A stretch of DNA of 64,000 nt from CBDFHF01 sp965247565 (GCA_965247565.1 CBDFHF010000003.1:1860001-1924000), one strand, 5' to 3'. Shown: positions 37,649-48,055, numbered from the stretch's first letter. Numbers and translations: made by a program. The notes: generated by a model from the letters alone, not told the origin.

Positions 37649-39217
37649 CTATTTTTTATATCGCTCTAATCTGGCAGTAACCAGTAATACCAGCAAACTA
37701 CCCCAGAGTAAACTGGGCACCAGCCAAAACCAGCGTTGATAAAAGGTTGCTGGCGGATTTTTTAGATAGGGAATTTGGTAAATCCCTGTCCAAGACTGGT
37801 GTATGGGCGAGCGTTCTAGAATTTCTCCAGACGCCAGTGATACTGTTGAAATACCGGTGTTAGTGACCCGCAACACCGGACGACGAAATTCTACACCACG
37901 GGCTAAGGTCATATACATATGCTGATAGGGTTCTTGCCAGCTGCCATACCAGGAATCGTTAGTGACATTGACGATAAACTGCGCGCCCAAATCAGCCAAG
38001 GATTTTGAAAAAGCTGGAAATAAGCTTTCGTAACAAATTTGTGCGCCCATTTTATAGCCGTTCCACTGTAGTAATTCTGTAGGCCCTGCCCCTCTGGCAA
38101 AGTGACCGGTTGGCGGCAACCAGTCCCGAATCTCCGGAAACCATTGCTCGCCGGGAATGTATTCGCCGAAAGCCAGTAAGATGGATTTACTGTAGTGTGG
38201 TGGGACAATGTCGCCATTTTTATTCAATACAAACAATGAATTGGTAACTAAACGACTGGATTCATCCATGCTATATGCACCAGTTATTAGGGGTAATTGG
38301 CGACTTCTAATAACTTCGGATAAAGCGAGCGGAAATTTATCTTGCTTAAATTCTTCACCTAACAAAGCTGGAAAAGCCGTCTCCGGCCAAAGTGCGAAAT
38401 CGATTGTGCGGTTTTTATTTTCGCTAAGGGCTCTATCCATCAAATTGATATGGCGGTTGAATATTTCCTCTCCAAAGCCTTTGCCCAATTCCGCGGCCAG
38501 TTTTTCAGCATTTTCAATACTTGCCTGGACAAGTAAGGTAGTCAATGAGGCATCGGGTTGTGGTAAACGCTTTTTAAGGATCCAACCGCTAACGTTGAGG
38601 ATGGCAAAACCAATAATTACGTTTTTTAGTAGATTTCTGCCAAATTTGTTATGGCGATTGGTCCAGCCAATATAAATTGCCCAGTTGCATAGCAGGGTGA
38701 GCGCGCTCAAACCGCTAAAGCCGATAACTTCGGCCCAATGGTAGAGTGCTACCCCAGAACCATACCAGGAATAACCAAAATTCCAGTCAAACAAGGTTAA
38801 TGAATTAGCTTCACAAAGAGTGGTAATCAAAACCATCAAAGCGATGGAATGTTGCTTAGGCCATTGCCATTTTTGCTGTCCCCAAAACCACAAGACGCCC
38901 GCTAAAGGTACATATAAATGCCCTATTAGTGCATAAACGATCATCCCTACAACAGCAATCGGCCAGTCTAGATGTGCAAATTCATGCAGCAAATAGGTCA
39001 TCCAGTTAAAGCCAATCAGGGTAAAAATAAATGAGGTTATTAAGCCGCCCAGTAACACAATTTTAAGGCTGGTTTGCTGCTGCCAAAATAACCATAGCGG
39101 CACAAAACAGAATAACGACGCCCACGGTGGAAAAGGTATGTAGCTGGTTCCGATAAAAAAACCGGATAGCATGGGTAACAGCCAAAGCTTAATGTTGATG
39201 GGTAAGAAGCGATTCAT
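37649..39217 (-). CDS. lnt: Apolipoprotein N-acyltransferase
   Basis: 522 residues. An N-terminal membrane domain (about 6-8 helices, residues 1-200) is followed by the periplasmic nitrilase-fold domain. The catalytic triad positions match: Glu in ALWPETAFP (about 276), Lys in HYSKSILLAFGEYIP (about 345) and Cys in GAQICYESLF (about 394). It performs the last step of lipoprotein maturation. Usually paired with corC, which is not adjacent here. Confidence 0.95.
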   Translation of the reverse strand: MNRFLPINIKLWLLPMLSGFFIGTSYIPFPPWASLFCFVPLWLFWQQQTSLKIVLLGGLITSFIFTLIGFNWMTYLLHEFAHLDWPIAVVGMIVYALIGHLYVPLAGVLWFWGQQKWQWPKQHSIALMVLITTLCEANSLTLFDWNFGYSWYGSGVALYHWAEVIGFSGLSALTLLCNWAIYIGWTNRHNKFGRNLLKNVIIGFAILNVSGWILKKRLPQPDASLTTLLVQASIENAEKLAAELGKGFGEEIFNRHINLMDRALSENKNRTIDFALWPETAFPALLGEEFKQDKFPLALSEVIRSRQLPLITGAYSMDESSRLVTNSLFVLNKNGDIVPPHYSKSILLAFGEYIPGEQWFPEIRDWLPPTGHFARGAGPTELLQWNGYKMGAQICYESLFPAFSKSLADLGAQFIVNVTNDSWYGSWQEPYQHMYMTLARGVEFRRPVLRVTNTGISTVSLASGEILERSPIHQSWTGIYQIPYLKNPPATFYQRWFWLVPSLLWGSLLVLLVTARLERYKK

Positions 39218-39399
39218 GGGAGTGATAAGAGTGACAGTTATTGAATCGCTGCCATTAACCTAAAAAAATCGGTTGATCTATGTGTCTAGGATTAAGTTAA
39301 TGAGATTTTTAGGCAAGCGGCTTAAATTTAATGGCAGTGAGTTTGCGAAAATAGCTAGGAGCCGAGGTGGATAGGGTTATCTCAGCTCTTCAAGACTAG

Positions 39400-40179
39400 T
39401 TAGCGACCATGAATTTCGGTATGCAAGGCGCGGTATTCATCGGTCAATTTATGATTAGGCATGTAATGGATTAACGGTTTTGATTCAGAATGCGATTCTC
39501 TGACTTTAACGGAGGGAGAAATCATGGCTGCCAGCACTGGTAAGCCTTCAGCGATTAACTCTTCAACCAGTTGTCTGGGCAAATTTGCCTGTTTTTGATA
39601 CTGATTAACGATAATACCTTCAATTTCAAGGTTTTGATTATGATCGGCCTTAACTTCTGTGACGACTTGCATGAGTGAATATAATGCTTCTCTGGCAAAA
39701 GTATCGCAGTCGAATGGAATTAAGCATTTCTCCGCAGCAATTAAAGCCGATTGGCTGAAAAAGTTAAGGATTGGAGGGGTATCCATGTAAACGCAGTCAA
39801 AACCTTCTAGTTTTTCTAATGCTTCCTTCAGTTTAAAAATTTTCATGCGTGATTCCAGTCTAGCTTGCAAAGGCTCGAGATCTGGATGAGAAGGAATTAC
39901 AAAGAGGTTGGGGAAAGGTGTCTCGTGGATGACACTTTCCAATCCGGTGCCGTTATTATTACCAAACAGGGAAAGGCTTAAGCAATCTTTAAAAAAATGT
40001 GCGATAGTTTTATCGCTATCACTAACTTTTTGACCCAGTAGATATTGCGTTGAATTGCCTTGTACATCAAGGTCTATGACGAGTGTACGTTTGCCTTCAA
40101 CAGCGCTGATTGCTGCCAGATTACAAGTAATGGTTGATTTACCTACGCCGCCCTTCTGGTTAAAAATAACTCTACGCAT
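39400..40179 (-). CDS. ParA-family ATPase (orphan)
   Basis: 259 residues from the ATG at 40179 (GGGAG 6-7 bases upstream; a longer frame adds 7 residues). Deviant Walker A VIFNQKGGVGKSTITCN with the signature Lys, Walker A' and Walker B (CVYMDTPPILN) are intact. No parB or replication gene is nearby, so it is a chromosomal ParA/MinD-type ATPase of unknown cargo rather than a plasmid partition gene. Confidence 0.87.
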   Translation of the reverse strand: MRRVIFNQKGGVGKSTITCNLAAISAVEGKRTLVIDLDVQGNSTQYLLGQKVSDSDKTIAHFFKDCLSLSLFGNNNGTGLESVIHETPFPNLFVIPSHPDLEPLQARLESRMKIFKLKEALEKLEGFDCVYMDTPPILNFFSQSALIAAEKCLIPFDCDTFAREALYSLMQVVTEVKADHNQNLEIEGIIVNQYQKQANLPRQLVEELIAEGLPVLAAMISPSVKVRESHSESKPLIHYMPNHKLTDEYRALHTEIHGR

Positions 40180-40238
40180 CTTATTCTCCCGTGAAATCAA
40201 ATAGTTGTTGGCGCATTATAAGCCCTAGACCACTAATA

Positions 40239-40724
40239 TCAAATGCGGATAAAAGTTTTTGCATGACAGGCTGGACATTCTGGAATTTCACTGGGCGATT
40301 TAAAGGCTATTTCCTTGCCGCACGCGTCGCATATAAAAGTGCCAGGTACAGTAATATCGCCGCTGTGATACGTATGGGTTTCGGCCAATTGTTCAAATTT
40401 TGCCAATTCTATTCGGGTTTTATCGGCGACACTTAAGAAGGCATCTAAGGCAAAGTTTTCGATCAATTCAATATCAAATTTAAACCATTCCGAAAGTGAG
40501 TCAGAGTCCTCCTTATCCGTTAAACCTTTCGCGGCATGCTCCACATCACGCTTGACCGATGCAGAGACTTTGTCAATTTCGTCTTCCGTTAAATTACCAA
40601 CCTCTCTGAGTTTTTGCTTGCCGATATCTAACGCATCGGCGAAGGAGTGCAAGGTATCATCCATAGCGGTGTATAGATGCTCCATAAGACCGGTATAAGC
40701 ATTAACAAATTTATTTTTACTCAC
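40239..40724 (-). CDS. ybeL: Zinc-ribbon protein of the YbeL/DUF1451 family
   Basis: 161 residues (E. coli YbeL 160). An N-terminal helical domain is followed by a C-terminal zinc ribbon with two Cys pairs (FICDACGKEI and ECPACHAKTF). It is divergent from leuS, as in E. coli, which supports the call. Function unknown. Confidence 0.9.
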   Translation of the reverse strand: MSKNKFVNAYTGLMEHLYTAMDDTLHSFADALDIGKQKLREVGNLTEDEIDKVSASVKRDVEHAAKGLTDKEDSDSLSEWFKFDIELIENFALDAFLSVADKTRIELAKFEQLAETHTYHSGDITVPGTFICDACGKEIAFKSPSEIPECPACHAKTFIRI

Positions 40725-40806
40725 GGCGATACTCCCAAAAATGGCGCTTTAGATTTAAGCGACTGTACGGTATTCTAACGCTTTTGATCGACAAAAGACG
40801 AGTAAG

Positions 40807-43254
40807 ATGCAAGAAAATTATCAGCCGCAAGCGATAGAGCAAGACGTACAAGAAGCCTGGGCAGAGTCAGGCGTATTTAATGTGTCTGAGTCTTCTAGCA
40901 AGCCGAAATATTACTGTTTGTCTATGTTTCCGTATCCCAGCGGTAAATTACACATGGGGCATGTTCGCAACTATACTATCGGCGATGTGATCAGTCGTTA
41001 TCAGCGTATGTTGGGTAAAAATGTGATGCAACCTATGGGTTGGGACGCGTTTGGTTTACCGGCAGAAAATGCAGCGATGCAACGCGGTGTGCATCCTGCC
41101 GATTGGACGTACAGTAATATCGACTATATGCGTGATCAGTTAAAACGATTGGGATTTGGTTACGATTGGAACCGCGAACTCGCCACCTGCGATCCGTCTT
41201 ACTACAAATGGGAGCAATGGTTTTTTCTAAAGTTATTGGAAAAAGGCCTGGTTTACAAAAAAACTGCCCCAGTTAACTGGTGTCCAAACGACATGACCGT
41301 GCTGGCCAACGAGCAAGTTATCGACGGCTGCTGCTGGCGTTGCGATACCCAAGTAGAGCGTAAAGAAATCGCCCAGTGGTTCTTAAAGATTACCGCCTAT
41401 GCCGATGAGTTGCTGCAATCACTGGAAACTTTGGATGGCTGGCCTGAACAGGTTAAGACCATGCAGGCTAACTGGATAGGACGCTCAGAAGGCTTGGAAA
41501 TGGATTTTGCAGTCGATGGCATGGAACCGGTGCGCATTTATACCACGCGCCCGGACACACTAATGGGTGTCACTTACTTAGCAATTGCGGCTGAACATCC
41601 ATTAGCCTTGAAAGCTGCCGAAACCAACGCCAGCATTCAAGCGTTTATTGAAGAATGCCGTCATATGGAAACTGCTGAAGCCGCCATGGAAACCATGGAA
41701 AAACGCGGTGTTGATTCCGGCATAAAAGCCACGCATCCAATCACTGGCGATCAAGTGCCGGTTTGGATTGCCAACTTTGTGTTGATGGGTTATGGCACTG
41801 GCGCTGTAATGTCGGTTCCGGCTCACGATCAACGCGATTATGAATTTGCCAAAAAATATGGCATTGCTATCAAACAAGTGATTTTTGCTGCCCATGGCGA
41901 AAACGATAGTTGTGATGAACAAGCATTTACCGTCAAAGGTAAGCTGGGCAATTCCGGTCAGTTTGATGGTTTGAGCTCTGCGCAAGCCTTCAACGCTATC
42001 GCTGACGTGTTAGAAAAAGCCGATAAAGGCCAACGCAAAGTCAACTTTCGTTTGCGCGACTGGGGCGTCTCCCGTCAACGTTATTGGGGCGCGCCTATTC
42101 CAGTAATTTACTGCGATGATTGCGGCACCGTGCCAGTGCCTGAAAAAGATTTGCCGATTGAATTGCCTAAAGACGTTATTTTAGATGGCTCGCAATCACC
42201 TCTGGTTGCCCATCCAACGTTTTCAAAATGCACCTGCCCGAGCTGCGGTAAACCAGCACGCCGCGAAACCGATACCTTTGATACCTTTATGGAATCTTCC
42301 TGGTATTTTGCCCGCTTTGCTGCACCTGATGCCACATCCATGCTGGATGGACGCGCCAACCATTGGCTACCGATAGACTATTACATCGGTGGTATCGAAC
42401 ACGCTATCTTACATTTGTTGTATGCCCGTTTTTACACCAAATTACTGCGTGATGAAGGTCTAGTGGTAGTTGATGAGCCATTTAAAAAACTGTTAACCCA
42501 AGGTATGGTGTTAAAAGACGGCAGTAAAATGTCTAAATCTAAAGGCAATACCGTCGATCCGCAAAGCTTAATCGACCAATACGGTGCCGATACTGTGCGC
42601 TTGTTTATCATGTTTGCTGCACCACCAGAGCAGTCATTGGAATGGTCTGACAGCGGCGTGGAAGGTGCTTCGCGCTTCTTAAAACGCTTATGGAGACAGG
42701 CACACCTGCATGTTAGCAATGGCGGTGCGCCAGTTAAAATGGACAAATCGGTCTTAACCGCTGAACAAAAAGATGTGCGTCGGCAGTTGCATCAAACTAT
42801 CCAAAAAGTCAGCCATGACATGGGTGTACGTACTATTTTTAACACCGCGATTGCTGCCAATATGGAGTTAGTCAATACGCTGTCCAAATTTATGGACGAC
42901 TCCGATAACGGCAAAGCCATCCGCCAGGAAGTTTTAGAAGCCATCACCTTAATGTTATCGCCAATGGTGCCGCATATCTGTCATCAACTTTGGATAGAAT
43001 TAGGCCATAGCCAGCCTGTTTTAAACGAAGCCTGGCCGCAAGTCGATAACAGCGCCTTAGAGCAAGATGCCATTGAATTGATAGTACAGGTGAACGGCAA
43101 GTTGCGCAGTAAAATCTCCGTGGCAGTTGCCGCATCCAATGCTGAGATAGAAGCGCTAGTGCTTGAGGATGAACATATCAAACGTTTTGTTAATGGTGAT
43201 GCTGTTAAAAAAGTCATCATTGTGCCCAAAAAACTGGTCAATATCGTTATCTAA
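40807..43254 (+). CDS. leuS: Leucyl-tRNA synthetase
   Basis: 815 residues. Class I motifs HIGH (PYPSGKLHMGHVRNY, about 42) and KMSKS (DGSKMSKSKGNTVD, about 572), with the CP1 editing domain in between (TTRPDTLMGVTYLA, GTGAVMSVPAHDQRDYEF). Starts the conserved leuS-lptE-holA cluster, with lptE 3 bases downstream. The matching tRNA-Leu(GAG) is also in the window. Confidence 0.97.
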   Translation: MQENYQPQAIEQDVQEAWAESGVFNVSESSSKPKYYCLSMFPYPSGKLHMGHVRNYTIGDVISRYQRMLGKNVMQPMGWDAFGLPAENAAMQRGVHPADWTYSNIDYMRDQLKRLGFGYDWNRELATCDPSYYKWEQWFFLKLLEKGLVYKKTAPVNWCPNDMTVLANEQVIDGCCWRCDTQVERKEIAQWFLKITAYADELLQSLETLDGWPEQVKTMQANWIGRSEGLEMDFAVDGMEPVRIYTTRPDTLMGVTYLAIAAEHPLALKAAETNASIQAFIEECRHMETAEAAMETMEKRGVDSGIKATHPITGDQVPVWIANFVLMGYGTGAVMSVPAHDQRDYEFAKKYGIAIKQVIFAAHGENDSCDEQAFTVKGKLGNSGQFDGLSSAQAFNAIADVLEKADKGQRKVNFRLRDWGVSRQRYWGAPIPVIYCDDCGTVPVPEKDLPIELPKDVILDGSQSPLVAHPTFSKCTCPSCGKPARRETDTFDTFMESSWYFARFAAPDATSMLDGRANHWLPIDYYIGGIEHAILHLLYARFYTKLLRDEGLVVVDEPFKKLLTQGMVLKDGSKMSKSKGNTVDPQSLIDQYGADTVRLFIMFAAPPEQSLEWSDSGVEGASRFLKRLWRQAHLHVSNGGAPVKMDKSVLTAEQKDVRRQLHQTIQKVSHDMGVRTIFNTAIAANMELVNTLSKFMDDSDNGKAIRQEVLEAITLMLSPMVPHICHQLWIELGHSQPVLNEAWPQVDNSALEQDAIELIVQVNGKLRSKISVAVAASNAEIEALVLEDEHIKRFVNGDAVKKVIIVPKKLVNIVI

Positions 43255-43257
43255 GGA

Positions 43258-43818
43258 GTGAGTGTGCTGGTTAATAATGACTTGATCAGATCGGCCCGTA
43301 ATCACCGGTCAGTATTGTTATCTCGATGCTTGTTTTGTTTAGTTATAATCGCGGCGGCGTTAACTAGTGCTTGTGGCTACCATTTTCGCGGCGCTTATGC
43401 GTTGCCTGCAAGCCTGCAAAATATTTATCTAGAAGGTGCGTCGGCAACATTGCGCAATCAGTTTTCCGAGGTTTTAAAATCCTCATCTGGGCAACTACTT
43501 AAAGATCCTAAAGGAGCGGGTATCGTTATAAAAATATTTAATGAAGAGCAGCAACGCCGGGTGTTGTCATTAAGCTCCCGAGGAAAATCAAATGAGTTTG
43601 AATTAGAAAGTCGCTTGGAGTTTGAACTGAGTAATGCCGCTAATGCAGTCTTACTGCCGCGCGAGCCCGTTGAGGTTCGTCGAGCTTATTACAACGACCA
43701 GCAGGATATTATCGCTAAAGATAATGAAGAAGCAGTTATCCGTAAGGAAATGGCGCAACAGGTTGTTCGAGCTATTTTGAATCGCGCTCGAGTAGTGTTA
43801 GAGGCTGGCGCCAAGTAA
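43258..43818 (+). CDS. lptE: LPS-assembly lipoprotein LptE
   Basis: 186 residues from a GTG start. A lipobox-bearing signal (LTSACGYHFRGAY, modified Cys about residue 39) is followed by the LptE fold (LPASLQNIYLEG, RRVLSLSSRGKSNEFEL). It plugs the LptD translocon for LPS export. Its stop overlaps the holA ATG (TAATG). Confidence 0.93.
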   Translation: MSVLVNNDLIRSARNHRSVLLSRCLFCLVIIAAALTSACGYHFRGAYALPASLQNIYLEGASATLRNQFSEVLKSSSGQLLKDPKGAGIVIKIFNEEQQRRVLSLSSRGKSNEFELESRLEFELSNAANAVLLPREPVEVRRAYYNDQQDIIAKDNEEAVIRKEMAQQVVRAILNRARVVLEAGAK

Positions 43819-44844
43819 TGCGTTTGAAGCCGGAGCAACTGAGTGCCAGCTTGTCTAAAGGCTTGGCTCCGGTTTATTTTTTTAGCAGCGACGAGCCACT
43901 GCAGCTTGGTGAAATGGCTGATACTGTGCGTACAACCGCAAAATCCGCTGGCTTTGCCCATCGTGAAATTTTGTCGGTCGACTCTTCCTTTCAATGGCAT
44001 GAACTCACTGTTGCCAGCGATTCCTTGTCTATTTTCTCTGACAAAAAAGTCATTGACTTAAGATTAGAAAGTGCCCTACCTAATGCGGAAGGGGCTAAAG
44101 TCTTGTGCTCTCTCTGTGAACGCATACAGGCAGATAATTTACTATTAATTACTTCCGGACAATTGAAAAAAGAGGCTTTAAAGTCGCGCTGGTTTCAAGC
44201 ATTGGATAAAGTTGGGATAATCGTTCAGGCGTGGCCCTTAGAAGGCCAGGACTTGCTGCAATGGTTGCAGAAAAGGTTGCAACAACGTGATCTGCAAGTC
44301 GACCCGGAAGGATTAAGAGTTCTTGCATCCAGGGTTGAGGGTAACTTGTTGGCCGCTGCTCAGGAGGTGGAAAAGCTTTATGTGCTTTATGGCTCAGGAC
44401 ATTTGAGTAATCAACAAATTTTCGATGTGGTCGCGGATAGCTCTCGCTATGATGTTTTTAAATTAATGGATTGTGTGTTGTCAGGAGATGTAAATCGTGT
44501 TTTTAAAGTTTTCTTGGGTTTGCAGGCAGAAGGGATAGCTGCCCCTGTGGTTTTATGGGTTATAACCCGAGAACTTAGGAACTTACTTAAAATTAATCAG
44601 GCTTTTGCTCAAGGTCAGAGCAAGGATTTAGTTTTTAGAAACCACCAGATCTGGGATAAGCGAAAACAACTTGTAAATAAGGCGCTTGCTCGGCTCGGTA
44701 GCCGTGATTTACAAAGCATGCTGTCAATGAGCGCCCCAAGCTGACAGGCAAATTAAGGGTCAACAATCAGGTGATGCTTGGGAAAGTCTTTTGCAGATTT
44801 GCTTAAGACTCGCTTCTGGATTAACGCTTGTTAACGCTTGTTAA
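43818..44844 (+). CDS. holA: DNA polymerase III delta subunit, disrupted by a frameshift near the 3' end
   Basis: The uninterrupted frame ends at 44744 (308 residues), shorter than the usual roughly 343. In a run of four C at 44734-44737 the reading frame shifts: removing one C restores SAQADRQIKGQQSGDAWES, then LLQICLRLASG and a stop at 44842-44844, exactly the conserved HolA tail. Upstream parts are normal (PVYFFSSDEPLQLGE, LVLRNHQIW-type helices). This subunit loads the beta clamp and is essential in E. coli, so a sequencing error, a rescue by slippage or a tolerated truncation are all possible. Confidence 0.92.
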
Positions 44845-44845
44845 C

Positions 44846-45142
44846 TCAATGTGTGCGGATAGATTTTTTGACCTGTTTTGGATTTAGTCTGTATATGACA
44901 ATTATTTGACCTATGGCCTGAACCATTAGCGCACCCGTATCAAGGCATATTTTTTCGCTAATTTGTTTGCGCTCTTCTCGCTCAGCGCGTATTCTTACTT
45001 TTATGAGTTCGTGACTGTCTAGGGCTATGTTTAGTTCTGCTAAAACTGCAGGGGTAAGGCCCGATTGGCCGATCATGATGACTGGTTTTAAGTTGTGAGC
45101 GATAGCTCGAAGGTTTTTTTTGTCCGCAGAGTCCACTCTCAA
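44846..45142 (-). CDS. yhbY: YhbY CRM-domain RNA-binding protein
   Basis: 98 residues. A single CRM domain: LRAIAHNLKPVIMIGQSGLT with the GxxG loop, ELIKVRIRAEREERK, and IIVIYRLNP. It associates with pre-50S ribosomes in E. coli. Divergent from rlmE, the classical yhbY/rlmE-ftsH arrangement. Confidence 0.94.
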   Translation of the reverse strand: MRVDSADKKNLRAIAHNLKPVIMIGQSGLTPAVLAELNIALDSHELIKVRIRAEREERKQISEKICLDTGALMVQAIGQIIVIYRLNPKQVKKSIRTH

Positions 45143-45189
45143 TTCCTAAATACTAAAAATGGGCCATTTTACACTAAAAAAATGATTTT

Positions 45190-45816
45190 ATGGGGCGAAG
45201 TAAAAGCAGTAGTCGGTGGATGCAGGAACATTTTCATGATGAGTATGTCAAACTCGCTCAGGCTCGTGGTTATCGATCTCGAGCAGTATTCAAATTGAGT
45301 GAAATACAAGACAGGGATGGGTTAATAAAACCCGGTATGAATGTCGTTGATTTAGGAGCTGCGCCAGGAGGGTGGTCGCAATTTTCAAGGGAAGTTGTTG
45401 GTATAAAAAATAGGGTAGTTGCACTCGACATCTTGCCTATGGAGCCCATAAATGGCGTTGATTTTATTCAAGGCGACTTCCGCGATCAAGCGATTTTAGA
45501 GCAAATGCTAGCGGTTCTTGATGGGCAAACTGTCGATGTGGTTATGTCAGATATGGCTCCGAACATGAGCGGAAATAAAGCAGTCGATCAGCCGCGCGCG
45601 ATGCATTTGGGAGAATTGGCTTTAGATACCGCAAAATCAGTCCTCGTTAAAGAAGGCGCTTTTTTAGTTAAGTTATTTCATGGCGAGGGGTTTGATCAAT
45701 TCCACCAAGAAGTGCAGCAGTTTTTTTCGAAAGTAGTGATCAGAAAGCCAAAAGCATCAAGACCAAGAAGTAATGAAGTGTATATTTTGGCCAAGGGGTT
45801 TAAAGGTGTTGATTAG
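45190..45816 (+). CDS. rlmE: 23S rRNA 2'-O-ribose methyltransferase (U2552)
   Basis: 208 residues. RrmJ/FtsJ family: RSRAVFKLSEIQDRDG (catalytic Lys), VVDLGAAPGGWSQF (SAM motif), VVMSDMAPNMSGNKAVDQPR (catalytic Asp) and FLVKLFHGEGF (catalytic Lys). Upstream of ftsH as in E. coli. Confidence 0.96.
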   Translation: MGRSKSSSRWMQEHFHDEYVKLAQARGYRSRAVFKLSEIQDRDGLIKPGMNVVDLGAAPGGWSQFSREVVGIKNRVVALDILPMEPINGVDFIQGDFRDQAILEQMLAVLDGQTVDVVMSDMAPNMSGNKAVDQPRAMHLGELALDTAKSVLVKEGAFLVKLFHGEGFDQFHQEVQQFFSKVVIRKPKASRPRSNEVYILAKGFKGVD

Positions 45817-45968
45817 ATCCCATATCCTCGATGTGACTTGTAGATTGATTGTCAAAAATTTTGCGGGTTTTTGCTAAAAACCAACGAAAACCAAGAAAAT
45901 GTATTCCTTCTTGGTATACTTAAACTCAGTTTTTGAACCGAGAGCCTAAATGGCCCAGGATGTGTAAA

Positions 45969-47909
45969 TTGAACGATATGGTTAAAAATGTAGTCTTGTG
46001 GGTCGTCATCGCAGTGGTGTTGATGTCAGTGTTTAATAACTTCGGCCCTCAAAATGATCGGAGTGACTCTTCATTGTCGTACTCTCAATTCATAGAATCC
46101 GTCAAGGCTGGGCAGGTTCAGCAGGTAGTGATTAACGAAAATGTGATAAAAGGTAAGATGCAGGGAGGTAGTCTTTTTAAGACTTATGCACCCTCTGATC
46201 CTCATCTGGTGGATGATTTATTGGCCAATGGTGTTGAAATAAAAGCAACGCCACCTGAGCAGCCCTCAATGTTAATGCAATTATTGGTTTCTTTCGGGCC
46301 AATGCTGTTGTTAATTGCTGTTTGGGTTTTCTTTATGCGTCAAATGCAGGGCGGTGGCGCGGGTGGTCGTGGAGCCATGAGCTTTGGTAAAAGCAAAGCC
46401 CGTATGCTTGAAGAAGATCAGATTAAGGTAACATTTGCCGATGTTGCCGGCTGTGATGAGGCCAAAGAGGAAGTATCAGAGATGGTTGATTTCCTCAAGG
46501 ATCCGGCAAAATATCAAAAATTGGGTGGCAAGATTCCTCGTGGCGCTTTGATGATAGGCCCGCCAGGAACAGGGAAAACCTTATTGGCTCGTGCCATCGC
46601 CGGTGAAGCAAAAGTTCCTTTTTTTACTATTTCTGGCTCTGATTTCGTAGAGATGTTTGTTGGTGTTGGTGCATCTCGTGTTCGAGATATGTTTGAGCAA
46701 GCTAAAAAACATGCTCCATGCATCATTTTTATCGATGAAATCGATGCAGTAGGCCGCCAGCGTGGTGCGGGTTTAGGAGGCGGCAATGACGAGCGAGAAC
46801 AAACCTTAAACCAACTACTGGTTGAAATGGATGGTTTTGAGGGTAACGAGGGCATTATTGTTATCGCTGCAACCAACCGCCCCGATGTGCTGGATAAAGC
46901 TTTGTTGCGTCCGGGGCGTTTCGACCGGCAGGTAACCGTGGGGCTTCCCGATGTCAGGGGGCGTGAGCAAATTCTAAACGTTCATGTCAAGAAAGTACCT
47001 ATTGCTGATGATGTTCAGATTAAGTACATAGCCCAAGGGACGCCAGGGTTTTCTGGTGCAGATTTGGCTAATTTGGTTAATGAGGCCGCTTTGTTCGCCG
47101 CCAGAATGAATAAGCGTATAGTGAGCATGGTCGATCTTGAAAAAGCTAAAGACAAGTTGATCATGGGCGCTGAACGCCATTCCATGGTCATGGGCGATAA
47201 AGAAAAGAAAATGACAGCTTATCATGAAGCAGGACACGCTATTGTCGGAAGGCTTGTTCCTGAGCACGATCCGGTTTACAAGGTTAGTATTATGCCTCGA
47301 GGACGCGCACTTGGAGTGACTATGTTCTTGCCTGAAAAAGATCAATACAGTGCCAGCAAGCAAAAATTAGACAGTATGATTTCTAGTTTATATGGCGGTC
47401 GTATTGCTGAGGAAATGATTTTTGGCTGGGAACAGGTGAGTACAGGAGCTTCTAACGATATTGAGCGTGCTACCGAGTTAGCTAGAAATATGGTAACGAA
47501 ATGGGGATTGTCTCAGCGTTTAGGGCCGTTGTCGTACAGTGAGGAAGAGGGTGAGGTTTTTCTGGGTCGCTCTGTAACTCAGCATAAGTCGGTTGCTGAA
47601 GAGACTTCACATACAATCGACGAAGAAATTCGCTCAATTATCGATCGTAACTACGAGCGGGCGGAAAGAATTCTAAAGGAGAATATTGATATTTTGCATT
47701 CAATGGCATCTGCTCTTATCAAATATGAAACCATCGATAAATATCAAATTGATGATTTGATGTCGCGTGGCCCAGTACGCAATCCTCAGGGTTGGGACGA
47801 CACACCTTCGACCAAGTTTCCTCATGGGGATTTAGCGTCAGATGACTTCAATGGTAAAGATGATAAAAAAACCGATAAATCAATAGGTGGCGCTGCAGAG
47901 CAGCAATAG
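45969..47909 (+). CDS. ftsH: ATP-dependent membrane zinc metalloprotease FtsH
   Basis: 646 residues from the TTG at 45969, chosen for AGGA 8 bases upstream; this gives NDMVKNVVLW, like the alternative E. coli start. ATG 45978 or TTG 45933 are other options. Two membrane helices flank a periplasmic domain; then AAA+ Walker A GPPGTGKTLLARA (about 197), Walker B CIIFIDEIDAVG, the second region of homology with LRPGRFDRQV, and the zinc site AYHEAGHAIVGRL (about 418). Quality control of membrane proteins, LpxC and sigma-32 in relatives. A terminator follows. Confidence 0.97.
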   Translation: MNDMVKNVVLWVVIAVVLMSVFNNFGPQNDRSDSSLSYSQFIESVKAGQVQQVVINENVIKGKMQGGSLFKTYAPSDPHLVDDLLANGVEIKATPPEQPSMLMQLLVSFGPMLLLIAVWVFFMRQMQGGGAGGRGAMSFGKSKARMLEEDQIKVTFADVAGCDEAKEEVSEMVDFLKDPAKYQKLGGKIPRGALMIGPPGTGKTLLARAIAGEAKVPFFTISGSDFVEMFVGVGASRVRDMFEQAKKHAPCIIFIDEIDAVGRQRGAGLGGGNDEREQTLNQLLVEMDGFEGNEGIIVIAATNRPDVLDKALLRPGRFDRQVTVGLPDVRGREQILNVHVKKVPIADDVQIKYIAQGTPGFSGADLANLVNEAALFAARMNKRIVSMVDLEKAKDKLIMGAERHSMVMGDKEKKMTAYHEAGHAIVGRLVPEHDPVYKVSIMPRGRALGVTMFLPEKDQYSASKQKLDSMISSLYGGRIAEEMIFGWEQVSTGASNDIERATELARNMVTKWGLSQRLGPLSYSEEEGEVFLGRSVTQHKSVAEETSHTIDEEIRSIIDRNYERAERILKENIDILHSMASALIKYETIDKYQIDDLMSRGPVRNPQGWDDTPSTKFPHGDLASDDFNGKDDKKTDKSIGGAAEQQ

Positions 47910-47926
47910 AACTGATTGGATAAATA

Positions 47927-47957
47927 AAAGGAGAGGTTTGCCCCTCTCCTTTTTTTA
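47927..47957 (+). terminator. Rho-independent terminator after ftsH
   Basis: AAAGGAGAGG (47927-47936) pairs with CCTCTCCTTT (47943-47952), then a T run. Confidence 0.93.
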
Positions 47958-48055
47958 TGGGATTTTTCCTGCTGATGAGCTAGCTTGACGAACAGCTAGT
48001 AAAAATATCAACTAAACTCAAAAACATTTACTATCCAAAGAGTGAGTAAATTACT

